Assembly: GCA_946612115.1 (NCBI GenBank)
Contig: CAMOEI010000004.1
Span: 36,823 to 100,822, forward strand
Direction of reading: 5' to 3'
DNA from: an uncultured Caryophanales bacterium
Lineage (GTDB): Bacteria > Bacillota_I > Bacilli_A > RFN20 > CAG-826
Length of the DNA: 64,000 bases
Position 1 is the stretch's first letter. Every line of letters starts with the position of its first letter. The position numbers were made by a program, and so were the translations under genes. Shown here one piece after another: positions 25,125 to 33,453 of this stretch. The notes under the pieces were generated by a model. The model worked only from the letters and a program-made list of their open reading frames with translations. It did no database searches and was not told the DNA's origin.

Positions 25125-26246
25125 CTTCTTATTTATTGAGGATAGTGATGTTTCATTCATCACTTTTTCTTTAGCCTTTTTGATTAAAGCATCTCTATCA
25201 GATTTACTCATATTTATCGCTACATTTAAAGCGTCATATAAGTCATCGACTTCTCCAGATTTAGACCAGATAATAATATCGCTATACTTATTTTTTAATA
25301 GCTTATTATCCACAGTAATATTTAATGTTCCATTTGCTAATGCTTCAAGAGACTTAGAAGGAATAGAGTATTCATCTAAAGATGAATCAATTGGTCTAGG
25401 GTTTACTGATACAATTGAATACTTTTCTAAGGAAGCGTTTTCTTCGTAAGAAACTGGACCTAGATAAATGATATTCTTGTTATCTTTTATTGCATGAAAT
25501 AGTTCGTCTTTATTTACATGATGTCCACATAAAACAAGTTTAAGATCTTTGCGATTTAGTTTTTTGAAGGCTTCAATAAGATTATAGACCCCATATCTTC
25601 TCATTAACGAACCACCGAAGTAGATATAATCTCCTTCAATATCTTTTGGAAGTGGATTAGATAATTCTTCGTTAACTCCGTCAATGACAACATATGGTTT
25701 GTTGCTAGTGTTATATATTTCATTAATTTTTTCTGTTAACACTACATATTTATCAAAACTATTTGCTAATTTGATTAGTTTATCTGTATAGGACTTTTTT
25801 ACGAAAGAAATATTGTAAGGATTATCAGTGCACACCCCACAAATTTCTAGTCCGTTTTTATGGGCAAACTTGATAGCAGATTTGACTAAAGAAAGATTTA
25901 AAGCATCGACAAAAACGGTTCCTTTTTCGATTTTTTTAGGTAAAACCCTATTTATTCGACTATTTAAAAATAATAATTTAGTGACCTTAGAAATAGAAAC
26001 AAAAGGATATCTCCAAGTAACATTATTTTCTTCAATAATCAGTTTTCTTAACGCTAAGCAATTAAAGTATTTATTAATAGCTCTAATAGAAATAACATCA
26101 ACTTTATTTGTTATGGCTAATGAACGAATTAATTTATTGTGAAAGTTCTGATTAGAAAGATTTGGAGAAATTTTCCAGTCCTTCAAATAGTTTTTAAACG
26201 ATTCGTTATCTAAGGCGTTAGTAAAATAATAAATCTTATTTTCCAT
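25113..26246 (-). CDS. Glycosyltransferase, GT-B fold (family 4-like)
   Basis: A 377-residue glycosyltransferase of the polysaccharide cluster. The nucleotide-sugar domain shows DYIYFGGSLMRRYGVYNLIE, LKLVLCGHHVNKDEL, IIYLGPVSYEE and SIPSKSLEALANGT, the usual series of GT4-like motifs. The first half is divergent and Lys/Asn-rich. It follows the gene at 26236 with an 11-base overlap in the same operon. Acceptor and sugar unknown. Its 3' end overlaps the convergent gene at 23946-25124. Confidence 0.8.
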   Translation of the reverse strand: MENKIYYFTNALDNESFKNYLKDWKISPNLSNQNFHNKLIRSLAITNKVDVISIRAINKYFNCLALRKLIIEENNVTWRYPFVSISKVTKLLFLNSRINRVLPKKIEKGTVFVDALNLSLVKSAIKFAHKNGLEICGVCTDNPYNISFVKKSYTDKLIKLANSFDKYVVLTEKINEIYNTSNKPYVVIDGVNEELSNPLPKDIEGDYIYFGGSLMRRYGVYNLIEAFKKLNRKDLKLVLCGHHVNKDELFHAIKDNKNIIYLGPVSYEENASLEKYSIVSVNPRPIDSSLDEYSIPSKSLEALANGTLNITVDNKLLKNKYSDIIIWSKSGEVDDLYDALNVAINMSKSDRDALIKKAKEKVMNETSLSSINKKLMF

Positions 26247-27327
26247 ATTCTTCTTTTAACGCCTCATAAATTGATAATCCAGCGTTTTCAAAGGTGTTAT
26301 ATTTCGCTGTTTTGATTGCTTCTTTTCCCATGTCTTTATTGATGAGATCCATACATTCAAGGATTCTTTCCTCATTATCTAAATTAACAAGGAAACCGTT
26401 TACTCCGTCTTTTATAAATTCAATAGCGCTTTCAACATTATCTGAAGAGATAACAGGAAGTCCACACGCAAAAGCTTCTAGGATAGTGTGTCCAAAGATA
26501 TCTTTTCTAGATAAAGTTATATATGCATCAGAGGCTTTAAAGATTTCAAATAAATCATTCTTATCGACGAAAGGTCTTAATATAACATTTTTAATGTTAT
26601 TGTGAATTATATAAGACTTATATTGTTCTTTAAGATGCCCTTCGCCATATAAGACTAATACATCGTCTCTATCTTTAAATAAGGAGATTAATTCAACATT
26701 ATTTTTTCGTTCAATGAACTGAGAGGCAGAAACAAATAGTTTCTTACCTTTAGGAAGGTCATATTTGCCTCTTAATTCATCTACGTTATCTAATTGTTTA
26801 TCAATGACTTCATCTTTCGAGAAGTTACTATAGACGTAGTTATAGATTTTTTTATTCCCAGAACCATAATATTCAAGATACTTATTTGATTCTTTTAAAC
26901 TGGATAAGTAATAGCTAGCGCTTGAGATGTATTTAGTTTTAAGCCATTTCTTTAAGAAGAATTCTTTTGTATTAGCGATTCCGCCATTAATCATAAGTCC
27001 AAACTTAATATTATTTTTAACCATGTACTTAATGGCTTTCATCTCTGCTAGATGAGAATAACCATTCATGATGATTACATCAAATTTAGAATGATTTTCT
27101 TTAATATAGTTTCTAACTTTGTTAGAAATGGATCCTTCATTACCAACATAGCCAGTTTTGATAAATTCTACATTGAAATCGTATTTATTCTCGCGATAAA
27201 AAATATCAGGTCTATCTCCGGCTTTTGTTCTTTCAAAAAGCACTGTTAAATCAACATATTTCGCTAGCTCATTAAAAATCTTAACTTTATAAGGAGCAGG
27301 ATGATTAAAGACGATAAGAACTCGCAT
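26236..27327 (-). CDS. Glycosyltransferase family 4
   Basis: A 363-residue GT4 enzyme starting MRVLIVFNHPAPYKVKIFNE, with the C-terminal block LFVSASQFIERKN, VLYGEGHLKEQY, VILRPFVDKNDL and HTILEAFACGLPVIS, including the conserved E of the E-x7-E motif. It is the first gene of a two-gene operon and partly overlaps the next one. TATAAT (27339-27334, minus strand) is six bases before the ATG and there is no ribosome site, so translation is probably leaderless. Confidence 0.88.
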   Translation of the reverse strand: MRVLIVFNHPAPYKVKIFNELAKYVDLTVLFERTKAGDRPDIFYRENKYDFNVEFIKTGYVGNEGSISNKVRNYIKENHSKFDVIIMNGYSHLAEMKAIKYMVKNNIKFGLMINGGIANTKEFFLKKWLKTKYISSASYYLSSLKESNKYLEYYGSGNKKIYNYVYSNFSKDEVIDKQLDNVDELRGKYDLPKGKKLFVSASQFIERKNNVELISLFKDRDDVLVLYGEGHLKEQYKSYIIHNNIKNVILRPFVDKNDLFEIFKASDAYITLSRKDIFGHTILEAFACGLPVISSDNVESAIEFIKDGVNGFLVNLDNEERILECMDLINKDMGKEAIKTAKYNTFENAGLSIYEALKEEYGK

Positions 27328-27380
27328 ATTTCAATTATACTCTTTTTCTACTTTTTGTAGAAAGATGATATTATTGTCTT

Positions 27381-28040
27381 ATGACTTGGGAAGAAGTATT
27401 TAAAACTATTCAATCTAAAGAATACGCGATTAGACTAAACGAGTTTTTAAATAAAGAATACGCGACTCATAAGATTTATCCTGAAAGAAAGAATATATTT
27501 AACGCTTTTAAGTTGACTCCTTTAGACAAAGTAAAGGTTGTCATCTTTGGGCAAGATCCATATCACGAAGAAGGCCAAGCTATGGGCTTAGCTTTTTCTG
27601 TTCCTGACAATATTATGACTCCTCCAAGTCTCATCAACATCTATAAAGAGATTGAGATCGAATATAATACAGTCATATTTAATAAAGGTGGAGACTTAAC
27701 CTATTTAGCAAAGCAAGGAGTTTTGCTATTGAATACTATTTTAACTGTTAGAGAACATCTTCCAATGTCCCATAATATTAAAGAATATAATTTATTTATG
27801 AAAGACATAATCGAAGTATTAAATAATTTAGATCAACCTATAGTGTTTCTTCTTTGGGGAGGTCCTGCTAAAAAATTAGCGGAACACTTAACAAACAAAA
27901 ACCACCTGATTTTAACAGCGACTCACCCTTCCCCGTTAGGCGCTAATCATGGTGGTTGGTTTAATAGTGATATTTTCCTTAAAACCAATGAATTTCTTGT
28001 CAAAAATGGTGTAGAACCGATAAATTGGATTAAGATTTAG
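27381..28040 (+). CDS. ung: Uracil-DNA glycosylase
   Basis: A base-excision repair enzyme removing uracil from DNA. The 219-residue protein has the catalytic GQDPYH at 57-62 and the DNA-intercalation motif HPSPLGANHGG near residue 185, with LLLNTILTVRE between them, as in family 1 Ung. TATTAT at 27369-27374 lies six bases before the ATG without a ribosome site, so this is another leaderless-type start. Its 3' end overlaps the convergent thiamine transporter gene by 11 bases. Confidence 0.96.
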   Translation: MTWEEVFKTIQSKEYAIRLNEFLNKEYATHKIYPERKNIFNAFKLTPLDKVKVVIFGQDPYHEEGQAMGLAFSVPDNIMTPPSLINIYKEIEIEYNTVIFNKGGDLTYLAKQGVLLLNTILTVREHLPMSHNIKEYNLFMKDIIEVLNNLDQPIVFLLWGGPAKKLAEHLTNKNHLILTATHPSPLGANHGGWFNSDIFLKTNEFLVKNGVEPINWIKI

Positions 28041-29061
28041 CTTTTTTATCTTTAATTAATAATATAGTGTAAATAACTCCACAAGATAATGTTGTAAACA
28101 AGCTTAGACTCCACCAGAGCCAGTATTTATTTTCAACTACTCCTTCTGGATCAATATACATTCCTATTACATTTGATAATGAGTATCCAAATATTAACAA
28201 AGAAACAATTCCATATTCCAAGATGAATCTTCTTAATAGGAATTTGTTTTTTATTGCCTTGATAAAGTAAGTGAGAGATAAGCTCATTATTGCTAACCCA
28301 CTAATGAATAAAACTAAGCTATCTTTGTCGAAAGAAAATTTCATTGAAGATTCTTTCCAAACATGGCTTTTAACATAACTTATTAAGTAGACAACAAATA
28401 ATGCAGTTCCTCCTAAAAAGAAGGTAATTGTAAGTGCGTATTCAAGTGGCTTTTTATTTAGTTCTTTTTCTTTTATAACAACATCTTTGGCTGCAAAGAT
28501 AACTGGCGCTCTAAGATATAAAATGACTGATGCAACAACGCTTAATACAATGCATGGACCAATATAAGCTATGTTATAAACAAGCGAATAAACCCATGGA
28601 TTTAAATAATTTAAACCCCAAGCAAAATATGCTGCGTCATTCCAGAAGATTGCACCAGCAAAAAAATGAGATGTGAATTTTAATAAACCACCAATGACTC
28701 CTGCTATTACTATCCACATAACATGCATTCCCTTAGTAGATGCTTTATCGAATAGTGGCTTTAAAAAGCCAACTAGTCCAACTAAAGCGTATGGCAAGAT
28801 GTAATCAAGTAGTGGTTGAACAGGGTGGATGACATATGCTTTTGTACAGAAATCTAGTAAACCCATTATTAATCCTGCCAAAGTTGAGGCAACTCCGCCC
28901 CTTCTAAATCCAAGAATAATAATTGGCACCATCGCAAATCCGATTGATCCTCCGCTAGTGAAACTAACTGCGAAGACTCCTTGGATTTCGTCTAATACAT
29001 AGCCGATCGCAGCAAATAATGCTACTTCAACTATAGTTCTAATTGTTTGATTAGTTTTCAT
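28030..29061 (-). CDS. thiT: ThiT-like thiamine transporter (ECF S component) with extra C-terminal membrane domain
   Basis: Residues 1-190 match the thiamine-binding S component ThiT/YuaJ: LFAAIGYVLDEIQGVFAVSF, a GGSIGFAMVPIII segment, RRGGVASTLAGLIMGLLDFC and IHPVQPLLDYILPYALVG. The TPP riboswitch directly upstream confirms thiamine regulation. ThiT is normally about 190 residues; this protein has 343. The additional 150 residues hold four further predicted helices (for example ITFFLGGTALFVVYLISYV and LVLFISGLAIMSLSLTYFI) that I do not recognise. AGGAGAG precedes the ATG. ECF energising subunits are not in the window. Confidence 0.85.
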   Translation of the reverse strand: MKTNQTIRTIVEVALFAAIGYVLDEIQGVFAVSFTSGGSIGFAMVPIIILGFRRGGVASTLAGLIMGLLDFCTKAYVIHPVQPLLDYILPYALVGLVGFLKPLFDKASTKGMHVMWIVIAGVIGGLLKFTSHFFAGAIFWNDAAYFAWGLNYLNPWVYSLVYNIAYIGPCIVLSVVASVILYLRAPVIFAAKDVVIKEKELNKKPLEYALTITFFLGGTALFVVYLISYVKSHVWKESSMKFSFDKDSLVLFISGLAIMSLSLTYFIKAIKNKFLLRRFILEYGIVSLLIFGYSLSNVIGMYIDPEGVVENKYWLWWSLSLFTTLSCGVIYTILLIKDKKAKS

Positions 29062-29075
29062 AATACTCTCCTAAT

Positions 29076-29099
29076 AAAAAACTCCATCAATAGACGGAG
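29076..29099 (-). terminator. Riboswitch-controlled terminator
   Basis: On the minus strand CTCCGTC pairs with GATGGAG around TATT, followed by TTTTTT, placed between the TPP aptamer and the ribosome site of the thiT-like gene. Thiamine pyrophosphate probably promotes termination here. Confidence 0.8.
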
Positions 29100-29120
29100 A
29101 AGAAAGTCGTTCAATAAAAA

Positions 29121-29203
29121 ACTTCCCTCCGCTAGCATTACCTAGATCAGGTTTGGTCGACTCAAAGAAGAGTCCTCTCAGCCGATTATTTCAGCTCCCA
29201 CCT
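29121..29203 (-). promoter_or_regulatory. TPP riboswitch (THI element)
   Basis: On the minus strand the conserved THI elements appear in order: GGGAGC, GCTGAGAGG, ACCTGATCTAGGTAATG and GCTAGCGGAGGGAAG. A TATAAT at 29212-29207 (minus) puts the transcription start at about 29200, the first bases of the aptamer. The downstream terminator indicates control by premature termination. Confidence 0.95.
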
Positions 29204-29264
29204 AAAATTATATATATTTCCAATAAAAGTTGATAACAATAAATAGTAATAAAATCACAATTAT

Positions 29265-29295
29265 TCTCACTTATGTGAGATATTTGTGCTATTAT
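29265..29295 (+). promoter_or_regulatory. Promoter with overlapping inverted repeat upstream of the 29321 operon
   Basis: An extended -10 (TGC then TATTAT, 29287-29295) follows a perfect inverted repeat TCTCAC-TTAT-GTGAGA (29265-29280), which sits where the -35 box would be. This is the arrangement expected of an operator or activator site. A GCGAGG ribosome site precedes the ATG at 29321. Confidence 0.45.
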
Positions 29296-29320
29296 TTAAC
29301 ACGATAGCGAGGAAAATCTC

Positions 29321-30325
29321 ATGGCGAGAAAAAAAGTTGAAGTTAAAAGCGAATCAGAAGTTAAAGTTGTATCACCAGAAGAAGAAAAAGCAAAGCTTGA
29401 TGCTAGTTTAGAAACTTATAAGTTAGAAAAATTAGAAGGCGAACAAACATTCGATCAACAAATAGAAGACAAAAGAAGTGTTATTTTTAAGGTCTATCGT
29501 AAGACTAGATTAATCAATAACATTATTATGTTTGCGATTGTTGCAGTCTTTGTTGTCTCCATTATTTTTATGACTCAATTTAGTTGGGGTAAAATCGCTG
29601 GTGGAGTTCTCATCGGTGTAACAATTGTTGGATTAGTTATTTATTACATCTTAACTAGAAATTTATTTCCAAATACTACAAAAGATTATATTGAATCATT
29701 CACCCATATTTCTGACAATTATGTATTTGACGCTGAAGGATATAGTGATTGTGAACTTTTCTTTAAAAAAAGATATGCATTAGCGGATTCTTTACCGGAT
29801 AGAGTTTATAAAAATGTTATTGATTTAGCTAGTAGAAACTTGGTTTCTGGTAAATTTGATGGTGTTGATTTCACTTGTGGTGAATTAGCGTTATACACCC
29901 AAGGAGAAAAGGCTAGACAAAAGAAAGTTCTTTTCGTTGGAAAATACATCACTTTAGAAAACAAACTTCATTTTGAAGATCGTTACATCATCAACATTCA
30001 AGGAGAAAAGAACACTGATTTACCTACTGATGTTGAAGATTTAGTTAAAGTTTATGAAGTAAATAGATTTGTTATTTGGGCAAAAGAAGGAAGTAACCCA
30101 GAAAAAGATTTAGGTAAAGACTTTATTGAAGACCTTAAATCGATTGATTGTGTAGGTAGTTTACTTAATGTAAATATTGCTTTATGGGCAGGACACACTG
30201 CAGCGTATTTATCTTATGATGATCATATTGCAGCGATTCCTTTTGATAAACCAATCAACGCTGATAGTTACATTCAACTTAAAAAGAACATCAAAGATGT
30301 TTTAGGATTATTAACAAAAATATAA
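29321..30325 (+). CDS. Membrane protein, possibly DUF3137-like, unknown function
   Basis: A 334-residue protein with a highly charged Lys/Glu-rich cytoplasmic N-terminus (about 1-65), two adjacent membrane helices (about 67-87 and 92-112) and a large soluble C-terminal domain (about 115-334) that would face the cytoplasm. Segments such as RNLVSGKFDGVDFTCGELAL and FVGKYITLENKLHFEDRYI look like the beta-rich DUF3137 fold, but this is tentative. It heads the operon that continues with the DUF402 protein and the tsa genes. Confidence 0.7.
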   Translation: MARKKVEVKSESEVKVVSPEEEKAKLDASLETYKLEKLEGEQTFDQQIEDKRSVIFKVYRKTRLINNIIMFAIVAVFVVSIIFMTQFSWGKIAGGVLIGVTIVGLVIYYILTRNLFPNTTKDYIESFTHISDNYVFDAEGYSDCELFFKKRYALADSLPDRVYKNVIDLASRNLVSGKFDGVDFTCGELALYTQGEKARQKKVLFVGKYITLENKLHFEDRYIINIQGEKNTDLPTDVEDLVKVYEVNRFVIWAKEGSNPEKDLGKDFIEDLKSIDCVGSLLNVNIALWAGHTAAYLSYDDHIAAIPFDKPINADSYIQLKKNIKDVLGLLTKI

Positions 30326-30336
30326 TAGGTATTGTT

Positions 30337-30870
30337 ATGAGCTTATACGGACACTGGTTGGCCATTCAATGTTATAAACACGATGGTTCCTTACATAGAT
30401 GTTGGGACCGTGGTTTAGTCTTGGCTAATAATGATGAATATATCGTTGTCGCAACAAAAAGAGCAAAGGTTGTTGAGGCTAATGGAAGACGCTGGTTCAC
30501 AAAAGAACCTGCAGTCACCATCTTCTCTAAAAAAGAATGGTGGAATGTTATTTGTATGCTTAAAGAATCGGGAATTTGCTATTACTGCAATATTGCTTCT
30601 CCTTCCTTAGTGAATAAGACCACAATCAAATATATTGATTATGATCTAGACGCTAAATTATTCCCATCAGGAGAAGTTAGAATTCTTGATGAAAAAGAAT
30701 ATCAAAGACATAAAGAGCTATATCATTATTCTGAGGAATTAGATCTAGTTCTTCGTTATCAAATGGACTGTTTATTACGTAGGATGAATAAGCGTGTTTT
30801 CCCATTTGAAGAAGATCGCGTTAGAGCGTATTACGACAAATTCCTTAGCGAAGTTGGTAAGGATAAATAA
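30337..30870 (+). CDS. DUF402 family nucleoside tri/diphosphatase-like protein
   Basis: A 177-residue soluble protein of the DUF402/Ntdp family, some members of which hydrolyse nucleoside tri- and diphosphates with a divalent metal. The family pattern is visible: an N-terminal SLYGHWLAIQCYKHDGSLHR, RRWFTKEPAVTIFSKKEWWN, and the metal-binding segment ICYYCNIASPS with IKYIDYDLDAKLFPSGEVRI. Its stop overlaps the tsaE start (TAATG), linking it to the tsa operon. Confidence 0.87.
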   Translation: MSLYGHWLAIQCYKHDGSLHRCWDRGLVLANNDEYIVVATKRAKVVEANGRRWFTKEPAVTIFSKKEWWNVICMLKESGICYYCNIASPSLVNKTTIKYIDYDLDAKLFPSGEVRILDEKEYQRHKELYHYSEELDLVLRYQMDCLLRRMNKRVFPFEEDRVRAYYDKFLSEVGKDK

Positions 30871-31319
30871 TGAAACATTTAATATTTGATATTAAATCTC
30901 TAGAAGAGATGAATGCTTTTGCTAACTTAGTAGCAAATAAAGTACCTAATGGCACGGTTATTGGTTTATTAGGTGATTTAGGTGCGGGCAAGACTACCTT
31001 TGTTAGAGGTGTTGCAAAGGCCATTCATATAAATGAAATCATTCAATCTCCAACATTTAATATCATGAAGATTTATCTAAAAGGTGATAAACCATTAATT
31101 CATATCGATGCTTATCGACTTGCAGATATTAACACCGATATTGGACTAGATGAATATATTGGTTATGAAACAGGACTCACAATGATTGAGTGGCCAATGT
31201 ATATTGAAAAACTATTGCCAAAAGATACTTTGTGGATTGAAATCACTAATACCGGAGAAACTTCTAGACATATCGACTGCTATAGTGAAAATGACTCACT
31301 TGTGGAGGAACTAAAATAA
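30870..31319 (+). CDS. tsaE: tRNA t6A biosynthesis ATPase TsaE
   Basis: A 149-residue ATPase that drives turnover of the TsaBD(E) complex making N6-threonylcarbamoyladenosine at A37 of ANN-decoding tRNAs. Walker A GDLGAGKTT is at residues 35-43, followed by the family's QSPTFNIMK and HIDAYRL, and TMIEWP near residue 109. It is coupled to its neighbours on both sides by one-base stop/start overlaps, in the order tsaE-tsaB-rimI-tsaD. Confidence 0.95.
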   Translation: MKHLIFDIKSLEEMNAFANLVANKVPNGTVIGLLGDLGAGKTTFVRGVAKAIHINEIIQSPTFNIMKIYLKGDKPLIHIDAYRLADINTDIGLDEYIGYETGLTMIEWPMYIEKLLPKDTLWIEITNTGETSRHIDCYSENDSLVEELK

Positions 31320-31903
31320 TGGTTAGTTTGTTATTAGATAGTTCAAATACTTCATTATCTGTCGGGTTTGAAAAAGAAGGAAAACTAGTGTGCTTTACTA
31401 GTTATGAAGCTTGGCAAGTTCAATCCGAACATATGGTTCCTGAAATCGATAAATTGATGAAAGAATATCATATTTCTAGAAGTGATATTTCAAAGATTGT
31501 TGTCTCTATTGGACCAGGTAGTTATACAGGTGTCAGAATTGCGTTAACTATTGCAAAAGTCGCTTCTTTATCGTGTAATTGCCCTATTTTTCCAGTTAGT
31601 TCATTAAGAGTTTTAAAGGATTTTGATAAGCCTTCCATCTGTGTGATTAATGCGAGAAGTGGGAGAAGTTATTTCGCTGTTTATGAAGGAAACAAGACGA
31701 TTGTCAGCGATGTGATTAAGACTAACGATGAAGTACTTGAATATATCAAAGAGCACCCTAGTTACTCTATCTGTGGAGATGCTAGATATTTAGGTTTTGA
31801 AAATAATGACACAAACATTTGTTTACAGATGATTAGACTTATGGATGTATTAGACAAATGCGAAAACGAACTAGGTCTAAAACCTATTTATATGAAGGAT
31901 TAA
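31319..31903 (+). CDS. tsaB: tRNA t6A biosynthesis protein TsaB
   Basis: A 194-residue non-catalytic partner of TsaD. It starts with the ASKHA-fold strand SLLLDSSNTSLSVGF and has the family motif VSIGPGSYTGVRIALTIAK. It is slightly short at the C-terminus compared with the usual 220-230 residues, as in many reduced genomes. A GGAGG site lies inside tsaE and the genes overlap by one base. Confidence 0.93.
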   Translation: MVSLLLDSSNTSLSVGFEKEGKLVCFTSYEAWQVQSEHMVPEIDKLMKEYHISRSDISKIVVSIGPGSYTGVRIALTIAKVASLSCNCPIFPVSSLRVLKDFDKPSICVINARSGRSYFAVYEGNKTIVSDVIKTNDEVLEYIKEHPSYSICGDARYLGFENNDTNICLQMIRLMDVLDKCENELGLKPIYMKD

Positions 31904-31904
31904 G

Positions 31905-32402
31905 ATGAAATATTTAAATACAGAAATTAGAGACGCAGACATAAATGATCTTCCTAAACTTTTAGAGTTAGAGAATTTGTGTTTTAAACATCCATGGAAA
32001 GAATCTGATTTAGTTTATGAATTAAAAGAGAATCCAGTTTCTAACGTCTTTGTATTAGAAGTTAGTAATCCATCAATGGGTTTAAATGAAATCTGTGGAT
32101 TTGTTATCTATTGGAATACATTCGATAGTGGGACAGTTTGTCAAATATGTGTCCATCCAGATGTTCAAAGATTAGGATTTGGAAAAGAAATGATGAAAGA
32201 AGTCATTAAAGACGCTTACGCTAAAAAGGTAAATTATTTAACTTTAGAAGTTAGAGCGAGTAATGAAACTGCGATTTCTTTCTATAAGAAAGTTGGATTT
32301 GAATATTCTCACATCAAGCCACATTATTATGTCGATGGGGAAGATGCAGTATATATGATATTGGAGGTGAACAAAGTCTATGGCCAAAATATTAGCAATT
32401 GA
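31905..32402 (+). CDS. rimI: Ribosomal-protein-alanine N-acetyltransferase RimI-like (GNAT)
   Basis: A 165-residue GNAT acetyltransferase. The acetyl-CoA-binding motif VQRLGFGKEMMKEVIKDA and the following LTLEVRASNETAISFYKKVG are typical of RimI, which acetylates the N-terminus of ribosomal protein S18 and related targets. Its place between tsaB and tsaD is the common Firmicutes arrangement. The gene ends in TGA at 32400-32402, after the tsaD start at 32380, so the two overlap by 23 bases. Confidence 0.92.
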   Translation: MKYLNTEIRDADINDLPKLLELENLCFKHPWKESDLVYELKENPVSNVFVLEVSNPSMGLNEICGFVIYWNTFDSGTVCQICVHPDVQRLGFGKEMMKEVIKDAYAKKVNYLTLEVRASNETAISFYKKVGFEYSHIKPHYYVDGEDAVYMILEVNKVYGQNISN

Positions 32403-33393
32403 GTCTAGTTGTGATGAAACCGCTGCTAGTGTTATTGATAATGGTCAATTACTTAGCAATATCGTTTCAACTCAAATTGATGTTCACCGTAAATATGGTG
32501 GAGTGATGCCTGAAATAGCAAGTCGACTTCACGCTGAAAATATTTCAATCGTTATCAAAGAAGCGTTAGAAACAGCGAAAATTGGATTTGAAGATTTAGA
32601 TGCCGTTGCAGTAACTCGAGGACCTGGATTAATCGGTGCGTTACATGTTGGTTTACAAGCCGCGAAAACTATCTCAATGTTATATAACATTCCATTAATT
32701 CCTGTTCACCATTTAGCGGGTCATATTTACGCTAATGAATATGTCAGTGAATTTAAATTTCCAATGCTAGCGGTTGTCGTAAGTGGAGGAAATACTGAAC
32801 TTGTCTTAATGAATGATCATTTAGATTTCAAAATTATCGCTGAGACTAGAGACGACGCGATTGGAGAATGTTACGATAAAGTTGCTCGAGTGCTTGGACT
32901 TCCTTATCCTGGAGGAATTCCTATTGATAAGCTCGCTAAGGAAGGAAAACATACATATAATCTTCCAACTCCTTTAAAAGGAGAAAAGACATTAGACTTA
33001 TCTTATTCTGGATTAAAAACTAACGTTATTAATCTAGTTCATAATCTAGAACAAAAAGGTGAAAAAGTTAATGTTGCTGATATGTGTAAATCGTTCCAAG
33101 ATGTTGCAGTGGGCTTAGTTATCGATAGAACAATTAAAGCAGTTAAAGAATATCACGTTAATCAAGTCATTCTTGCTGGAGGAGTTTCTGCTAACTCTTA
33201 TTTAAGAGAACAGATGAGCGTTGAGATGGAGAAACTAAAAGTTAATCTTCATATTCCACCGATGTGGTGCTGCACTGATAACGCTACAATGATTGCAAAA
33301 GTTGCAGAAAAACTTTATGACTTAAAAGTCTTTGCACCTTTAGATTTAGGGGTGGATCCTAACTGGTCAATTGAAGAATGGAGAAAATTCTGA
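32380..33393 (+). CDS. tsaD: tRNA N6-threonylcarbamoyladenosine transferase TsaD
   Basis: The catalytic subunit (Kae1/Gcp family) transferring the threonylcarbamoyl group to tRNA A37. The N-terminal ILAIESSCDETAASV, the metal-binding HHLAGH (110-115) and the phosphate-binding AVVVSGGNTELVL are all present, as is ILAGGVSANSYLR in the C-terminal lobe. Length 337 is normal. GGAGGTG is placed inside rimI. The gene ends with TGA, evidence for standard code. The TsaC partner is not in the window. Confidence 0.97.
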   Translation: MAKILAIESSCDETAASVIDNGQLLSNIVSTQIDVHRKYGGVMPEIASRLHAENISIVIKEALETAKIGFEDLDAVAVTRGPGLIGALHVGLQAAKTISMLYNIPLIPVHHLAGHIYANEYVSEFKFPMLAVVVSGGNTELVLMNDHLDFKIIAETRDDAIGECYDKVARVLGLPYPGGIPIDKLAKEGKHTYNLPTPLKGEKTLDLSYSGLKTNVINLVHNLEQKGEKVNVADMCKSFQDVAVGLVIDRTIKAVKEYHVNQVILAGGVSANSYLREQMSVEMEKLKVNLHIPPMWCCTDNATMIAKVAEKLYDLKVFAPLDLGVDPNWSIEEWRKF

Positions 33394-33453
33394 AATCTTT
33401 ATTAAATGATTTCAATAAAGTTAGATATAATTACATCAAGAGGTTATAAAACT

